From NCBI RefSeq assembly GCF_044357945.1, contig NZ_CP076563.1, forward strand, positions 1,612,001 to 1,676,000: a stretch of DNA of 64,000 nt. The letters run 5' to 3'. Both the position numbers and the translations under genes were made by a program. Every line of letters begins with the position of its first letter. Positions within the stretch are counted from its first letter, which is position 1. This stretch comes from QAND01 sp003150225. GTDB taxonomy: Bacteria; Bacillota; Clostridia; Christensenellales; QAND01. The notes beneath the pieces are model-generated. The model did not search any database, was not told the origin of the DNA, and saw only the letters and a list, made by a program, of their open reading frames with translations. Of the stretch, positions 16,435 to 24,751 are shown in pieces.

Positions 16435-17460
16435 ATGTTGCGGTTTAACAGCGACTACACCGAAGGAGCCCATCCCAGGATCATGGAACGGTTGATGGAA
16501 ACCAATCTGGTTCAAACGCCGGGTTACGGTACCGATGCATACTGTGGCCATGCCGCAGAACTGATTCGTCGGGCTTGCAACGCCCCGGAAGCAGCGGTCC
16601 ATTTTCTCGTGGGAGGAACACAGACCAATTTTACGGTGATCTCGGCGGCGCTTCGCCCCCATCAAGGGGTGCTAAGCTCGGATCTGGGGCACATCAACAC
16701 CCACGAAACGGGAGCGGTGGAGGCAACTGGCCATAAGGTATTAACCCTGCCAAGTCGGGAGGGGAAGATCACCGCGGAACAAATCGAAGAGGCGGTTCGT
16801 GCCCAGAGGGAGGATGACAGCTATGAGCATATCGTACAGCCTAAGATGGTGTACCTGTCCCATCCTACCGAGTTGGGGACCCTGTACAGCCGAGCGGAGC
16901 TTCTTGCTATTCGACGGGTTTGCGATACCTATGGACTCTATCTGTTCCTGGATGGCGCACGTCTGGGATTTGGATTGACTGCCGAGACCGCCGATGTGGA
17001 CCTGCCCGATCTTGCCCAGCTCTGCGATGTATTCTATATTGGGGGCACCAAGCTGGGCGCCCTTATGGGGGAGGCGGTGGTGATCCCTCGGCGAGAGCTG
17101 CAGGAGGACTTCCGATATCTTATAAAGCGTCATGGCGGTATGCTGGCAAAGGGGCGCTTGTTAGGGCTTCAATTTGAGACGTTGTTTACCGATGGGCTTT
17201 ACTATGAGATTGGCCGCCACGGCAATCGGATGGCCAAGATCATCCGAGACGCCTGCTGGGAGAAGGGGTACCCCTTTTTGGTGCCGCCGGCCACCAACCA
17301 GCTTTTCCCCATCCTTCCCAATGTTCTGCTGGAGCGGCTAAAAAGGGACTTTGCCTATTCTGACCAAGGTCCTGTGGGCGCAGACGCCCGGGCAGTTCGA
17401 TTCTGTACCTCCTGGGCTACTACCCAAGAGATGGCGGAGGTACTGGCAGACGCACTCTAA
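16435..17460 (+). CDS. ltaE: Threonine aldolase (beta-eliminating lyase family)
   Basis: ATG 16435 follows TAGGAGGAAG. The 341-aa product is a fold-type I PLP enzyme: FNSDYTEGAHPRIMERL at the start, GYGTDAYCGHAAEL, FLVGGTQTNFTVISA, LFLDGARLGFGL (PLP-binding Asp) and YIGGTKLGALMGEA with the Schiff-base Lys. This pattern fits low-specificity L-threonine aldolases, which split threonine or allo-threonine to glycine and acetaldehyde. Acetaldehyde could feed the AdhE encoded downstream, although that link is inference. No separate promoter is obvious, so transcription may read through the prs terminator. Other aldolase/lyase substrates in this family are possible. Confidence 0.85.
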   Translation: MLRFNSDYTEGAHPRIMERLMETNLVQTPGYGTDAYCGHAAELIRRACNAPEAAVHFLVGGTQTNFTVISAALRPHQGVLSSDLGHINTHETGAVEATGHKVLTLPSREGKITAEQIEEAVRAQREDDSYEHIVQPKMVYLSHPTELGTLYSRAELLAIRRVCDTYGLYLFLDGARLGFGLTAETADVDLPDLAQLCDVFYIGGTKLGALMGEAVVIPRRELQEDFRYLIKRHGGMLAKGRLLGLQFETLFTDGLYYEIGRHGNRMAKIIRDACWEKGYPFLVPPATNQLFPILPNVLLERLKRDFAYSDQGPVGADARAVRFCTSWATTQEMAEVLADAL

Positions 17461-17550
17461 CCGTTTTGTTACTTTTTACATTTTTATGTATCCGGGTCAC
17501 AGTTCTTCCAAAAATATGGGGCTTGCACTGTCACTTGTGGGAGTATATAC

Positions 17551-17580
17551 TTGACACTCGACAGAATGTGACAGTATAAT
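17551..17580 (+). promoter_or_regulatory. Promoter of the dockerin-tagged hydrolase gene
   Basis: Perfect TTGACA (17551-17556) and TATAAT (17575-17580) are separated by 18 bp, 98 bp before the TTG start. The spacer contains CTCGACA, one mismatch from a 0A box, and GTGACAG copies lie around it. Strong constitutive expression, with possible sporulation-time control, is suggested. Confidence 0.75.
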
Positions 17581-17678
17581 GTTACAAAACAATGATATTT
17601 AGCCGCCTTTTATTTCAAAATTATTACAAAATAAGTTTGAAATGGGCTTAAAACCATTTATTTGGGGGAGAGTTTAGG

Positions 17679-19499
17679 TTGAAGAAAAAAGTGATGCAAC
17701 AAATTGGGATGCGGATCTGTGGATTCCTTCTCTGCGTGGCGCTTTTGGCTGTACCGGCGCTGCTCCAGCTGGAGGGCTTTACCGCCGAGGCTGCTGGTTA
17801 TAAGGTGGGATTGATCCAGGTGACGGATACCCCGGTGAACATCCGCTCTGGTCCTGGGACAAACTATGATCGTGTGGGTACGCTGAGCAATGCCCGTTTG
17901 GTATATGTAAAAAGTGAAAAGGTAAATGGAAGTTGGACCTGGTATCAGATCGCTCTTTCTGCGGATGCGGCTCCTTACGGCTGGATTCGGGAGGATTTGC
18001 TTGCTTGTGTTACCACGGTGGAAGCCGATCCGGCCTTTGATCAATATCTACAGAGCCAGGGGTTCCCCCGTAGCTACTGGGACAACCTTAGGGTGCTTCA
18101 TGCGATTTATCCCAACTGGAAGTTTGAAGCGTTTCATACTGGACTTCAGTGGACGGATGTGTTGGCGGCCGAGACCAATGGCGGCATTAATGTGGTGCAT
18201 CCCGATTATTTAAATTATGGCAGTAAATATATCGATACCACCAATGTGGATGGAACCGGTGAGTTGGTTAAATATGATACAGGGTGGTATAAAGCGTCTA
18301 AGGATTTGGTAGCGTATTATTTGGATCCCCGTAATTTTTTAGATGATATCCATATTTTTCAGATGGAGAAGCTGACTTTTGAAAGCAATGTTCATAGTGC
18401 TTCTAATCTAGGATATATGCTGAAGAATACTTTTATGGACGGTAGCTATAGCACGACCATAGATGGGAAATTTTATAAATATGAGGGTGGACAGTTCAGC
18501 TATTCTGGTGGAACCACCACTTTTCAGCAGGCAATTTTTGATTTATCTAAGAAGAACAACGTGAATCCCTATCACGTGGCTGCCCGCATTCGTCAGGAGA
18601 TGGGGCCAAGTGGTGTTAGCCCTCTGGGCTGGGGCGCTGTTTCGGGTTATTTGGGGATCTACAATTTCTTTAATATTGGCGCTTATACTACTGATGAACA
18701 TGGGGCGAATGAGAACGGAGCGATCTACGCCAAGAATGCTGGATGGACGGATCCTTATAAAGCGCTGGATGGTGGAATCCGTTTCTTGGGTAAGAATTAT
18801 ATCGCGATTGGACAGGACACGCTCTATTTGCAAAAATTTGATGTTGTTGGACCGAGTTATTACGATCATCAATATATGACCAATGTTATGGCGCCTACAT
18901 CTGAAGCAAACACTACGGGTACTAAACTGAAAAACAGTTTTGGAAGTAGCTTTACCAGCCAGCCTTTTGCCTTCCGGATTCCGGTATATCTCAATATGCC
19001 GGAGAATGCGGTGGAGAATCCGGCTAGCAGCCAGTATGTGCCCAGCAGCAACCTGGTAACCGACTCCATCATTGCCAGCGAGACCTATCTCATCAGCGGC
19101 GATGGGATCATCACTGGGGTTGCCGAAGGAACCGAGGTTTCAACTCTGACCGGAGGCATCAAGGTGGTAATGGAGGGCGGCGTCATGCACTTGTTTGATG
19201 CCAGCGGAAATGAGAAGACCAGCGGTAAAGTGGTGACGGGAGATCGCCTCCAGGTGTGGAATTCCAATGGAGACCTACAAAAGGAGTATGGAATCGTCAT
19301 CTATGGGGATGCTAGCGGCGATGGCGTCATTACGGTGCTGGATCTCCTGCGTGTACAAAAGCAGATCTTGGGCACGATAAAGTTGGAGGGCAGCTACCTG
19401 AAGGCGGCGGATGTATCCAGGAATGGAACCGTAGATGTTCTAGACCTTCTGCGCATACAAAAGCATATCCTGGGGAGCAGTACCATCACACAAAAATAA
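17679..19499 (+). CDS. Secreted SH3b / glucosaminidase with C-terminal dockerin
   Basis: The TTG start at 17679 begins a classical signal peptide (LKKKVMQQIGMRICGFLLC, cut near TAEAA, residue 39). The 606-aa protein has one SH3b domain (about 41-108: VNIRSGPGTNYDRVGTL). A LytG-like endo-beta-N-acetylglucosaminidase region follows (about 125-430: FPRSYWDNLRVLHAIYPNWK, VAARIRQEMGPSG, YNFFNIGAY). A beta-rich spacer and a type I dockerin (543-606) complete it. The dockerin has two F-hand repeats, GDASGDGVITVLDLLRVQKQ and ADVSRNGTVDVLDLLRIQKH. It should trim peptidoglycan glycan strands outside the membrane. The next gene encodes a membrane-anchored cohesin, a likely docking partner. Confidence 0.88.
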   Translation: MKKKVMQQIGMRICGFLLCVALLAVPALLQLEGFTAEAAGYKVGLIQVTDTPVNIRSGPGTNYDRVGTLSNARLVYVKSEKVNGSWTWYQIALSADAAPYGWIREDLLACVTTVEADPAFDQYLQSQGFPRSYWDNLRVLHAIYPNWKFEAFHTGLQWTDVLAAETNGGINVVHPDYLNYGSKYIDTTNVDGTGELVKYDTGWYKASKDLVAYYLDPRNFLDDIHIFQMEKLTFESNVHSASNLGYMLKNTFMDGSYSTTIDGKFYKYEGGQFSYSGGTTTFQQAIFDLSKKNNVNPYHVAARIRQEMGPSGVSPLGWGAVSGYLGIYNFFNIGAYTTDEHGANENGAIYAKNAGWTDPYKALDGGIRFLGKNYIAIGQDTLYLQKFDVVGPSYYDHQYMTNVMAPTSEANTTGTKLKNSFGSSFTSQPFAFRIPVYLNMPENAVENPASSQYVPSSNLVTDSIIASETYLISGDGIITGVAEGTEVSTLTGGIKVVMEGGVMHLFDASGNEKTSGKVVTGDRLQVWNSNGDLQKEYGIVIYGDASGDGVITVLDLLRVQKQILGTIKLEGSYLKAADVSRNGTVDVLDLLRIQKHILGSSTITQK

Positions 19500-19527
19500 T
19501 CTAGCGATTTAAGGAGTAAGGATCACC

Positions 19528-21015
19528 ATGAGCATATCCAGAAGATCCACCCGGCTTGGCATTTTTATGCTGGCACTGGTTATGATGTTTTCTTTGGCCC
19601 TGCCTACCGCCCTGGCGGCCAGTGGTTCGGTTTCTTCGGCTACGGTTACCGAGGGAAACAACGTCAATGTGACGGTTACCTTTAGCGGCGGGGGAACGTC
19701 GGTCGGTACCGTGGATGCCTATGTAAGCTATGATTCCAGCGTGTTGCAGTTTGTGAGCGGGACCAATGCGTCAGGAGGCGGCGGGTCCGTCCATTTGGTA
19801 GCTGTAGCCAGCAATGACAGCCAAAGTTCCTTCTCCTTTACCCTTACTTTTAAGGCGCTAAAGGCTGGAAGCGCGACGGTATCTGCACGCACTAACACGT
19901 TTCTTTCCTTCGATGAGGCGGAAATTGGGCCAGCATCCGGTAGCGGACGAGTAACTGTAAATGCGAAAGTCACCCCTACGGTAAAGCCTACGGCAAAGCC
20001 CACGGTGCGTCCTACCAATAATCCAAACACCACGCCGACCCCTACGCCCACGCCGGAACCCACCGATATCGAGACGGCGATTCCGGTAACGGTAGACGGG
20101 CAGACCCTTTATCTGTGGCGCAGCCTGAAAAACGTAACCGTTGCCCTTCCTGAGGGATATTCTGCCAACGAATACACCTATCACGACGAGAAGATTGAGG
20201 CGGGGTTGGGAGAAAGCGGCTTGGTGTTCCTCTGGTTGTCGGATGATAAAGGGGAAAACGGCGCTTACTACCTCTACGATGAAACCGCCGATGCTTTCAC
20301 CAAGCTCATGCAGCTTTCGGTTAGCGCCTCGGGGAGCTATATCATCCTGCCCTTGCCCGATACCTTAGCGGTGCCGGCTGGATATGAAGAAACCACCTTG
20401 GTTGTAAGTGAAAGCCTGAGCGTTCCCGCCTGGGCAATGGTAAAACAGAGCGCTAGCGTCACGGCCAGTCCCGCCGCCAGCCCTGAGGCCTCCGCTTCCC
20501 CCGATGCCAGCGCTGCACCCAGCGCCGCCACCCCGGAGTTCTATTTGATATACGCCATGAATGCCAAGGGAGAAACCGGCTTCTATCAGTATGATGCGGT
20601 AGAAAAGACCATTCAGCGGTATGCCGGCGAGGTGGCTGAAATATCGCCAGCCCCCACGCCCACCCCGGAGCCCGAACAAGGAGAAGGCCTGTTTGGGAAG
20701 ATCTTTGGGGATCCTACCTTGCGCCTGGTATTCATTGCGCTGGCTGCCCTTTGCTTGATTTTGCTGGTTGCGGTGATCCTTCTTGCGGTGCGCAACCATA
20801 AGGGAGGAAAACCGCCTAAGGGGCCCAAAGGCGGACAGAATCCCCGGCATCAGGACTGGTTGGATGATGAACCTGTGCCTATGGATCAAGCTGAGCTTCC
20901 AGCGGAGGATCAGTCCATTGAAGGACCGGTTCCAGTAGAGGAATCCATGCCCGCTTCAGAAGCGGATGAGAATGACGATACACCCCATATCTATCCCAGA
21001 AGGCGGGATAGCTGA
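19528..21015 (+). CDS. Membrane-anchored cohesin-domain protein
   Basis: ATG 19528 follows AAGGAGTAAGG and is 28 nt after the hydrolase stop, so the two are co-transcribed. The 495-aa protein has a signal peptide (1-30), then a cohesin-like jelly-roll domain (about 31-150: VTEGNNVNVTVTFSGG, VDAYVSYDSSVLQFVSG, FSFTLTFKALKAGSATVSA). A Thr/Pro linker (TPTPTPTPEP) follows. Two copies of a short strand motif (FLWLSDDKGENGAYYLYD; LIYAMNAKGETGFYQYD) are split by an Ala/Ser/Pro linker. A membrane helix (about 398-421) and an acidic cytoplasmic tail finish it. It probably tethers the dockerin enzyme to the cell surface. Confidence 0.85.
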   Translation: MSISRRSTRLGIFMLALVMMFSLALPTALAASGSVSSATVTEGNNVNVTVTFSGGGTSVGTVDAYVSYDSSVLQFVSGTNASGGGGSVHLVAVASNDSQSSFSFTLTFKALKAGSATVSARTNTFLSFDEAEIGPASGSGRVTVNAKVTPTVKPTAKPTVRPTNNPNTTPTPTPTPEPTDIETAIPVTVDGQTLYLWRSLKNVTVALPEGYSANEYTYHDEKIEAGLGESGLVFLWLSDDKGENGAYYLYDETADAFTKLMQLSVSASGSYIILPLPDTLAVPAGYEETTLVVSESLSVPAWAMVKQSASVTASPAASPEASASPDASAAPSAATPEFYLIYAMNAKGETGFYQYDAVEKTIQRYAGEVAEISPAPTPTPEPEQGEGLFGKIFGDPTLRLVFIALAALCLILLVAVILLAVRNHKGGKPPKGPKGGQNPRHQDWLDDEPVPMDQAELPAEDQSIEGPVPVEESMPASEADENDDTPHIYPRRRDS

Positions 21016-21023
21016 CTATAGTA

Positions 21024-21055
21024 AAAAAGCCTGCGGTCTGCCGCAGGCTTTTTTT
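21024..21055 (+). terminator. Terminator after the cohesin gene
   Basis: AAAAAAGCCTGCGG-TCTG-CCGCAGGCTTTTTTT forms a symmetric stem with A- and T-runs, so it can act on both strands. Confidence 0.92.
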
Positions 21056-21067
21056 GTTTTTGAATAA

Positions 21068-21098
21068 AAAAACGCTTGGATGTACCAAGCGTTTTTTT
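21068..21098 (-). terminator. Terminator after murC
   Basis: AAAAACGCTTGG-ATGTA-CCAAGCGTTTTTTT is a symmetric hairpin beginning 5 nt past the murC stop on the - strand. Together with the preceding hairpin it insulates the two convergent units. Confidence 0.9.
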
Positions 21099-21102
21099 AA
21101 AA

Positions 21103-22482
21103 TCAATACTTTTTCAGGATCTTCCATACATGAGCGTTGATATCCCCGGAACCCACCATGAGAACCATATCTCCAGGATGCCAATGGGCCTGTAGGTATT
21201 TCCCGATATCGGTAAAATCCGGGATATAGATGCCCTCGCCTCCCCGAGCGGTGATGGCATCGGCCATTTGCTGGCCGTTGACCAGCCCGGTATCGGTTTC
21301 CCGTCCCGGGAAAATCTCCGATATGATGACGGTATCGGCAGGGTCAAAAGCTTCCACAAACCGGTCGAAGAGTTTGTAGGCCCGGGAGTAGGAGTTGCAT
21401 TGGAAAACGGCCCATAATTTATTGTAATGGAACATCTTGGCGGCCCGCATGCAGGCTTTGACAGCGCTGGGATGATGGGCAAAATCGTGGTACACCTTTA
21501 CGCCATCCAGCTCGCCATGGAACTCAAACCGCCGCTCGGCGGCTTCGTATTCCTCCAGGGACTGGGTGATGGCGTCATAGCTGCAGCCCAGATAGTCGGC
21601 TACGGCAAGAGCGCCCAAAGCATTGGCCACGTTGTAATCCCCCGGCAGATGGATCTTGACCCGGGGCAAAGCCTCCCCTCGGCGAACAGGGGTGAAGGCA
21701 GCGCAGCCAACCTCATCGTATTCAATATCCTTGGCGGTATAATCCCCACCGGAGAGGCCGAAGGAAACCGTCTTTCGGCCGGACTGCTCCATGAGCTTAA
21801 CCACCTGGGGATCGTCAATACAGCCAAAGATGACGCCATCCGGATCCATGCCGTCCACAAAGGTGGCAAAGGAATGATAGACGTCGCTCATGTCCTTAAA
21901 AAAGTCCAGATGGTCGTCATCCACGTTGTTGAGAACGGCGATATGGGGCTTAAAGTGATAAAAGCTGTTCATGTATTCGCAGGATTCTAACACCATGATA
22001 TCGCTGTTGCCAACCCGAGTGCCGCTATCCTCCAGATAATGGAGCACGCCGCCTACATGGATAGTGGGATCCATGCCACCTCGCAGAAGCATGAGGCCCA
22101 AAAGGGAGGAGATGGTGGTCTTTCCATGGCAGCCTGCTACGCTGATGCTGTTTTGGTACCGGTCAAAGATCTGACCAACGCACTCGGAACGCTCCAGTAC
22201 CGGAATGCCATGAGCCCGAGCGTAGGCCAATTCCACGTTGGTTTCGGGAACGGCAGCGCTGTGAACCACAAAGTCCGCTCCCGCCACATTCTCTTCGCTG
22301 TGGCCGATGGTATAGGGCACGCCGATACGATCCACGTAGGGGGTAAAGATGGTGGTTTTCATATCGGATCCGGTGACGGTAAAACCATTTTCCTTGAGGA
22401 TATCCGCAACCCCACAGAGGCTGGCTCCGCAGATGCCGATGATATGCACCCGTTTTCCCTGGTAATCAAAGATGTTGGGCAT
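21103..22482 (-). CDS. murC: UDP-N-acetylmuramate--L-alanine ligase (Mur ligase)
   Basis: ATG 22482 follows TTGGAGAG. The 459-aa protein has the three Mur-ligase domains: an N-terminal Rossmann part (VHIIGICGASLCGVADIL), the ATP-binding domain (VAGCHGKTTISSLLG, then LESCEYMNSF and VLNNVDDDHLDFF) and the C-terminal domain (YHDFAHHPSAVKACMRAAK). It adds the first amino acid to UDP-MurNAc in peptidoglycan synthesis. The N-terminal GICG motif is closer to the recycling ligase Mpl than to the GIGG usual in MurC, so a tripeptide ligase or MurC-like variant is possible. It diverges from glmU, which makes the UDP-GlcNAc precursor. Confidence 0.85.
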   Translation of the reverse strand: MPNIFDYQGKRVHIIGICGASLCGVADILKENGFTVTGSDMKTTIFTPYVDRIGVPYTIGHSEENVAGADFVVHSAAVPETNVELAYARAHGIPVLERSECVGQIFDRYQNSISVAGCHGKTTISSLLGLMLLRGGMDPTIHVGGVLHYLEDSGTRVGNSDIMVLESCEYMNSFYHFKPHIAVLNNVDDDHLDFFKDMSDVYHSFATFVDGMDPDGVIFGCIDDPQVVKLMEQSGRKTVSFGLSGGDYTAKDIEYDEVGCAAFTPVRRGEALPRVKIHLPGDYNVANALGALAVADYLGCSYDAITQSLEEYEAAERRFEFHGELDGVKVYHDFAHHPSAVKACMRAAKMFHYNKLWAVFQCNSYSRAYKLFDRFVEAFDPADTVIISEIFPGRETDTGLVNGQQMADAITARGGEGIYIPDFTDIGKYLQAHWHPGDMVLMVGSGDINAHVWKILKKY

Positions 22483-22513
22483 AACGATCTCTCCAATCTA
22501 CTGATGTCATTCT

Positions 22514-22543
22514 ATTATACGGCAGAGGCGTCCAGGAAATCAA
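22514..22543 (-). promoter_or_regulatory. Promoter of murC
   Basis: On the - strand, TTGATT (22538-22543), 18 bp and a perfect TATAAT (22514-22519), 31 bp before the start codon. Confidence 0.65.
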
Positions 22544-22688
22544 CCGGGCAGTGCCCGGGTCCATCGGCATGCTTTTGATGTACAGGGTGTTTTGTTCGTT
22601 ACCAAACGATCCTCCAGCCGCTATCCTTGCGGCATGTCAGCGCCCTCCTGGGCGGCTGCAGCGGGGATCCGGCCGCGTGTCCGTTGGG

Positions 22689-22718
22689 TTGACAAGGTGC
22701 GGGCTCAGCGCATACAAT
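22689..22718 (+). promoter_or_regulatory. Promoter of glmU-pth-mfd
   Basis: Perfect TTGACA (22689-22694), 18 bp and TACAAT (22713-22718), 37 bp before the glmU start. Confidence 0.75.
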
Positions 22719-22755
22719 CTTATGATGAATCCTTATGTATTGGAGTGGGAAACCC

Positions 22756-24141
22756 ATGGAACATATGATGGCGATTGTAATGGCGGCAGGACATGGTAAG
22801 CGGATGAAGTCCAACCGGCCCAAGGTGTTGCACACCGTCTGCGGCAAACCCATGATTGACCGGGTTGTGGCCGCTGCCCAGGATGCTACTGGAAATAAAC
22901 CCGTAGTGGTGGTGGGCGTAGGCAGGGAAGCCATTATGGAGCATCTGGGGGACCGGGCGGATTTTGCGGTTCAGGCAGAGCAGAAAGGAACGGGCCATGC
23001 GGTGATGATGGCGGAGCCCTACCTGAGTGGGAAATCCGGATACGCAGTAGTGCTGGCGGGGGATATGCCCCTTCTTATGGCCGACACCCTCCGGCAGCTA
23101 TATGCCATGTGTAAGGAGGAACGGTTGGACGCCGTGGTACTGACCAGTGAACCCGATGATCCCACGGGCTACGGCCGGGTGATCCGGGATACTACCGGCA
23201 GTATCCTGCGCATCGTAGAGGAAAAGGACGCCAACCAGGAGGAAAAGGCCATTCGGGAGGTGAATTCCTCGGTATACTGCTTCCGCATTGAAAGTCTTCT
23301 GCGCTGTCTGGGACAGCTCTCCTGTGACAACGCCCAGGGGGAATACTATCTCACCGACTGTATCGCCATGCTGGCGGCGACCGGTCGAGTGGGCGGGCTA
23401 TTGGTGGACGCGCAGCAGTGCTCCGGCGTCAACGATAAGGCCCAGCTAGCTGCCGCCGAGGCCATCATGCGCCGGCGCATCAATCATGGGTATCTTGTGG
23501 GTGGGGTAATTATGATGGATCCCGACCATACCTACATCGAGGACGGGGCCGTTATCGGCCAGGATACCATCCTATATCCCGGCTGCCATATCCGTGGGAA
23601 AAGCGCCATTGGAGCCGACTGCGTCATCGAATCCGGTACCGTGATTGACGGCTCTACCGTGGGCGACCGGTGCCATATCCGGGACAGCGTGATCATGGAC
23701 AGCACCGTGGGCAACGATGTGACCATCGGCCCCTTTGCCTATCTTCGTCCTGCTACCGTGGTGGAGGATGGCGTGCACATCGGGGATTTTGTGGAGATCA
23801 AGAAGGCCAGAATCGGGGAAGGAACCAAGCTGCCCCACTTGACCTATGTGGGGGACGCCGATGTGGGCGCCCATTGCAACATCGCTTGCGGAACCATCTT
23901 TGCCAACTATGATGGCCTAAAGAAATACCAGACTACCGTGGGAGACGGCGTGTTTATCGGCTGTAATGTAAACCTGGTGGCTCCCTGCACCGTGGGAGAC
24001 GGCGCCTATGTAGCGGCGGGTACCACGGTGGTGGGAGAGGTTCCGGCGGGAGCTCTTTCTGTGGGCCGCAGCCAGCAGTATATCAAGGAGGACTGGGCCG
24101 ACGAAAAGCGGAAAAAGGGCGCGCTTCGCGAGGTCTATTGA
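22756..24141 (+). CDS. glmU: Bifunctional GlmU: GlcNAc-1-P uridyltransferase / GlcN-1-P acetyltransferase
   Basis: ATG 22756 was chosen over ATG 22735 because TTGGAGTGGG sits 7 nt before it. The 461-aa product has an N-terminal nucleotidyltransferase domain (MAAGHGKRMKSNRPKVLH, QKGTGHAVMMAEPYL, LAGDMPLL). The C-terminal part is a left-handed beta-helix of hexapeptide repeats (about 250-440) with IGPFAYLRPATVVEDGVHIG and ACGTIFANYDGLKKYQT, as in the acetyltransferase active site. It makes UDP-GlcNAc for wall synthesis. It leads a glmU-pth-mfd unit with a 1-nt gap to pth. Length is normal. Confidence 0.96.
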   Translation: MEHMMAIVMAAGHGKRMKSNRPKVLHTVCGKPMIDRVVAAAQDATGNKPVVVVGVGREAIMEHLGDRADFAVQAEQKGTGHAVMMAEPYLSGKSGYAVVLAGDMPLLMADTLRQLYAMCKEERLDAVVLTSEPDDPTGYGRVIRDTTGSILRIVEEKDANQEEKAIREVNSSVYCFRIESLLRCLGQLSCDNAQGEYYLTDCIAMLAATGRVGGLLVDAQQCSGVNDKAQLAAAEAIMRRRINHGYLVGGVIMMDPDHTYIEDGAVIGQDTILYPGCHIRGKSAIGADCVIESGTVIDGSTVGDRCHIRDSVIMDSTVGNDVTIGPFAYLRPATVVEDGVHIGDFVEIKKARIGEGTKLPHLTYVGDADVGAHCNIACGTIFANYDGLKKYQTTVGDGVFIGCNVNLVAPCTVGDGAYVAAGTTVVGEVPAGALSVGRSQQYIKEDWADEKRKKGALREVY

Positions 24142-24142
24142 G

Positions 24143-24751
24143 ATGAAATTGGTATTTGGCCTGGGGAATCCCGGGCAGCAATACGAGCATACCTTGCATA
24201 ACGCGGGGTTTCTTGCATTGGATGAGATGGCAAAACAGCTGAGGTTTCCGTCTTTTCGGCGTCATCGGGAAGCCTATACCGCCGAGGGGTGGGTGGGGAA
24301 TAGCCGTGTGATGCTGGTAAAGCCCCAAACCTATATGAACCTCAGCGGAAAGTGCGTCCTGGATCTGGCGGCCTACTATAAGGTAGACAGTATGGATATC
24401 CTGGTGCTGTATGACGATATCGATCTTCCGCCCGGCGCCGTTCGGGTGCGGGACCATGGCAGCGCCGGTACCCATAACGGGATGCGGAGCATCATCCAGG
24501 AGATCGGTACTCAGGCTTTCTACCGAATTCGAATCGGCGCGGGCAGCCCGCCTCCCCAGTGGGATCTGGCGGACTACGTTTTAAGCCGTCCGTGCGGAGA
24601 AAATGGAGAGGCCTTTCAGCAAGGGGTAAAGAAAGGCGCTGAGGCGGCCATTTGCCTTCTTGAGCATGGTCTGGAAACCACCCAACAGCGGTATAATCAT
24701 AAGGGACGTTTAAAGAAGGAGGAACAGGCTGAGAACACCCATGAATCATAG
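24143..24751 (+). CDS. pth: Peptidyl-tRNA hydrolase
   Basis: ATG 24143 comes directly after the glmU stop, an arrangement typical of translational coupling. The 202-aa enzyme has FGLGNPGQQYEHTLHNAGF with the catalytic His, KPQTYMNLSGK with the substrate Asn, the catalytic Asp in LYDDIDLPPG and GSAGTHNGMRSII. It frees tRNA from peptidyl-tRNA that drops off ribosomes. The last residues overlap the mfd start by 11 nt. The C-terminus has a short extra charged tail (RLKKEEQAENTHES). Confidence 0.96.
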   Translation: MKLVFGLGNPGQQYEHTLHNAGFLALDEMAKQLRFPSFRRHREAYTAEGWVGNSRVMLVKPQTYMNLSGKCVLDLAAYYKVDSMDILVLYDDIDLPPGAVRVRDHGSAGTHNGMRSIIQEIGTQAFYRIRIGAGSPPPQWDLADYVLSRPCGENGEAFQQGVKKGAEAAICLLEHGLETTQQRYNHKGRLKKEEQAENTHES

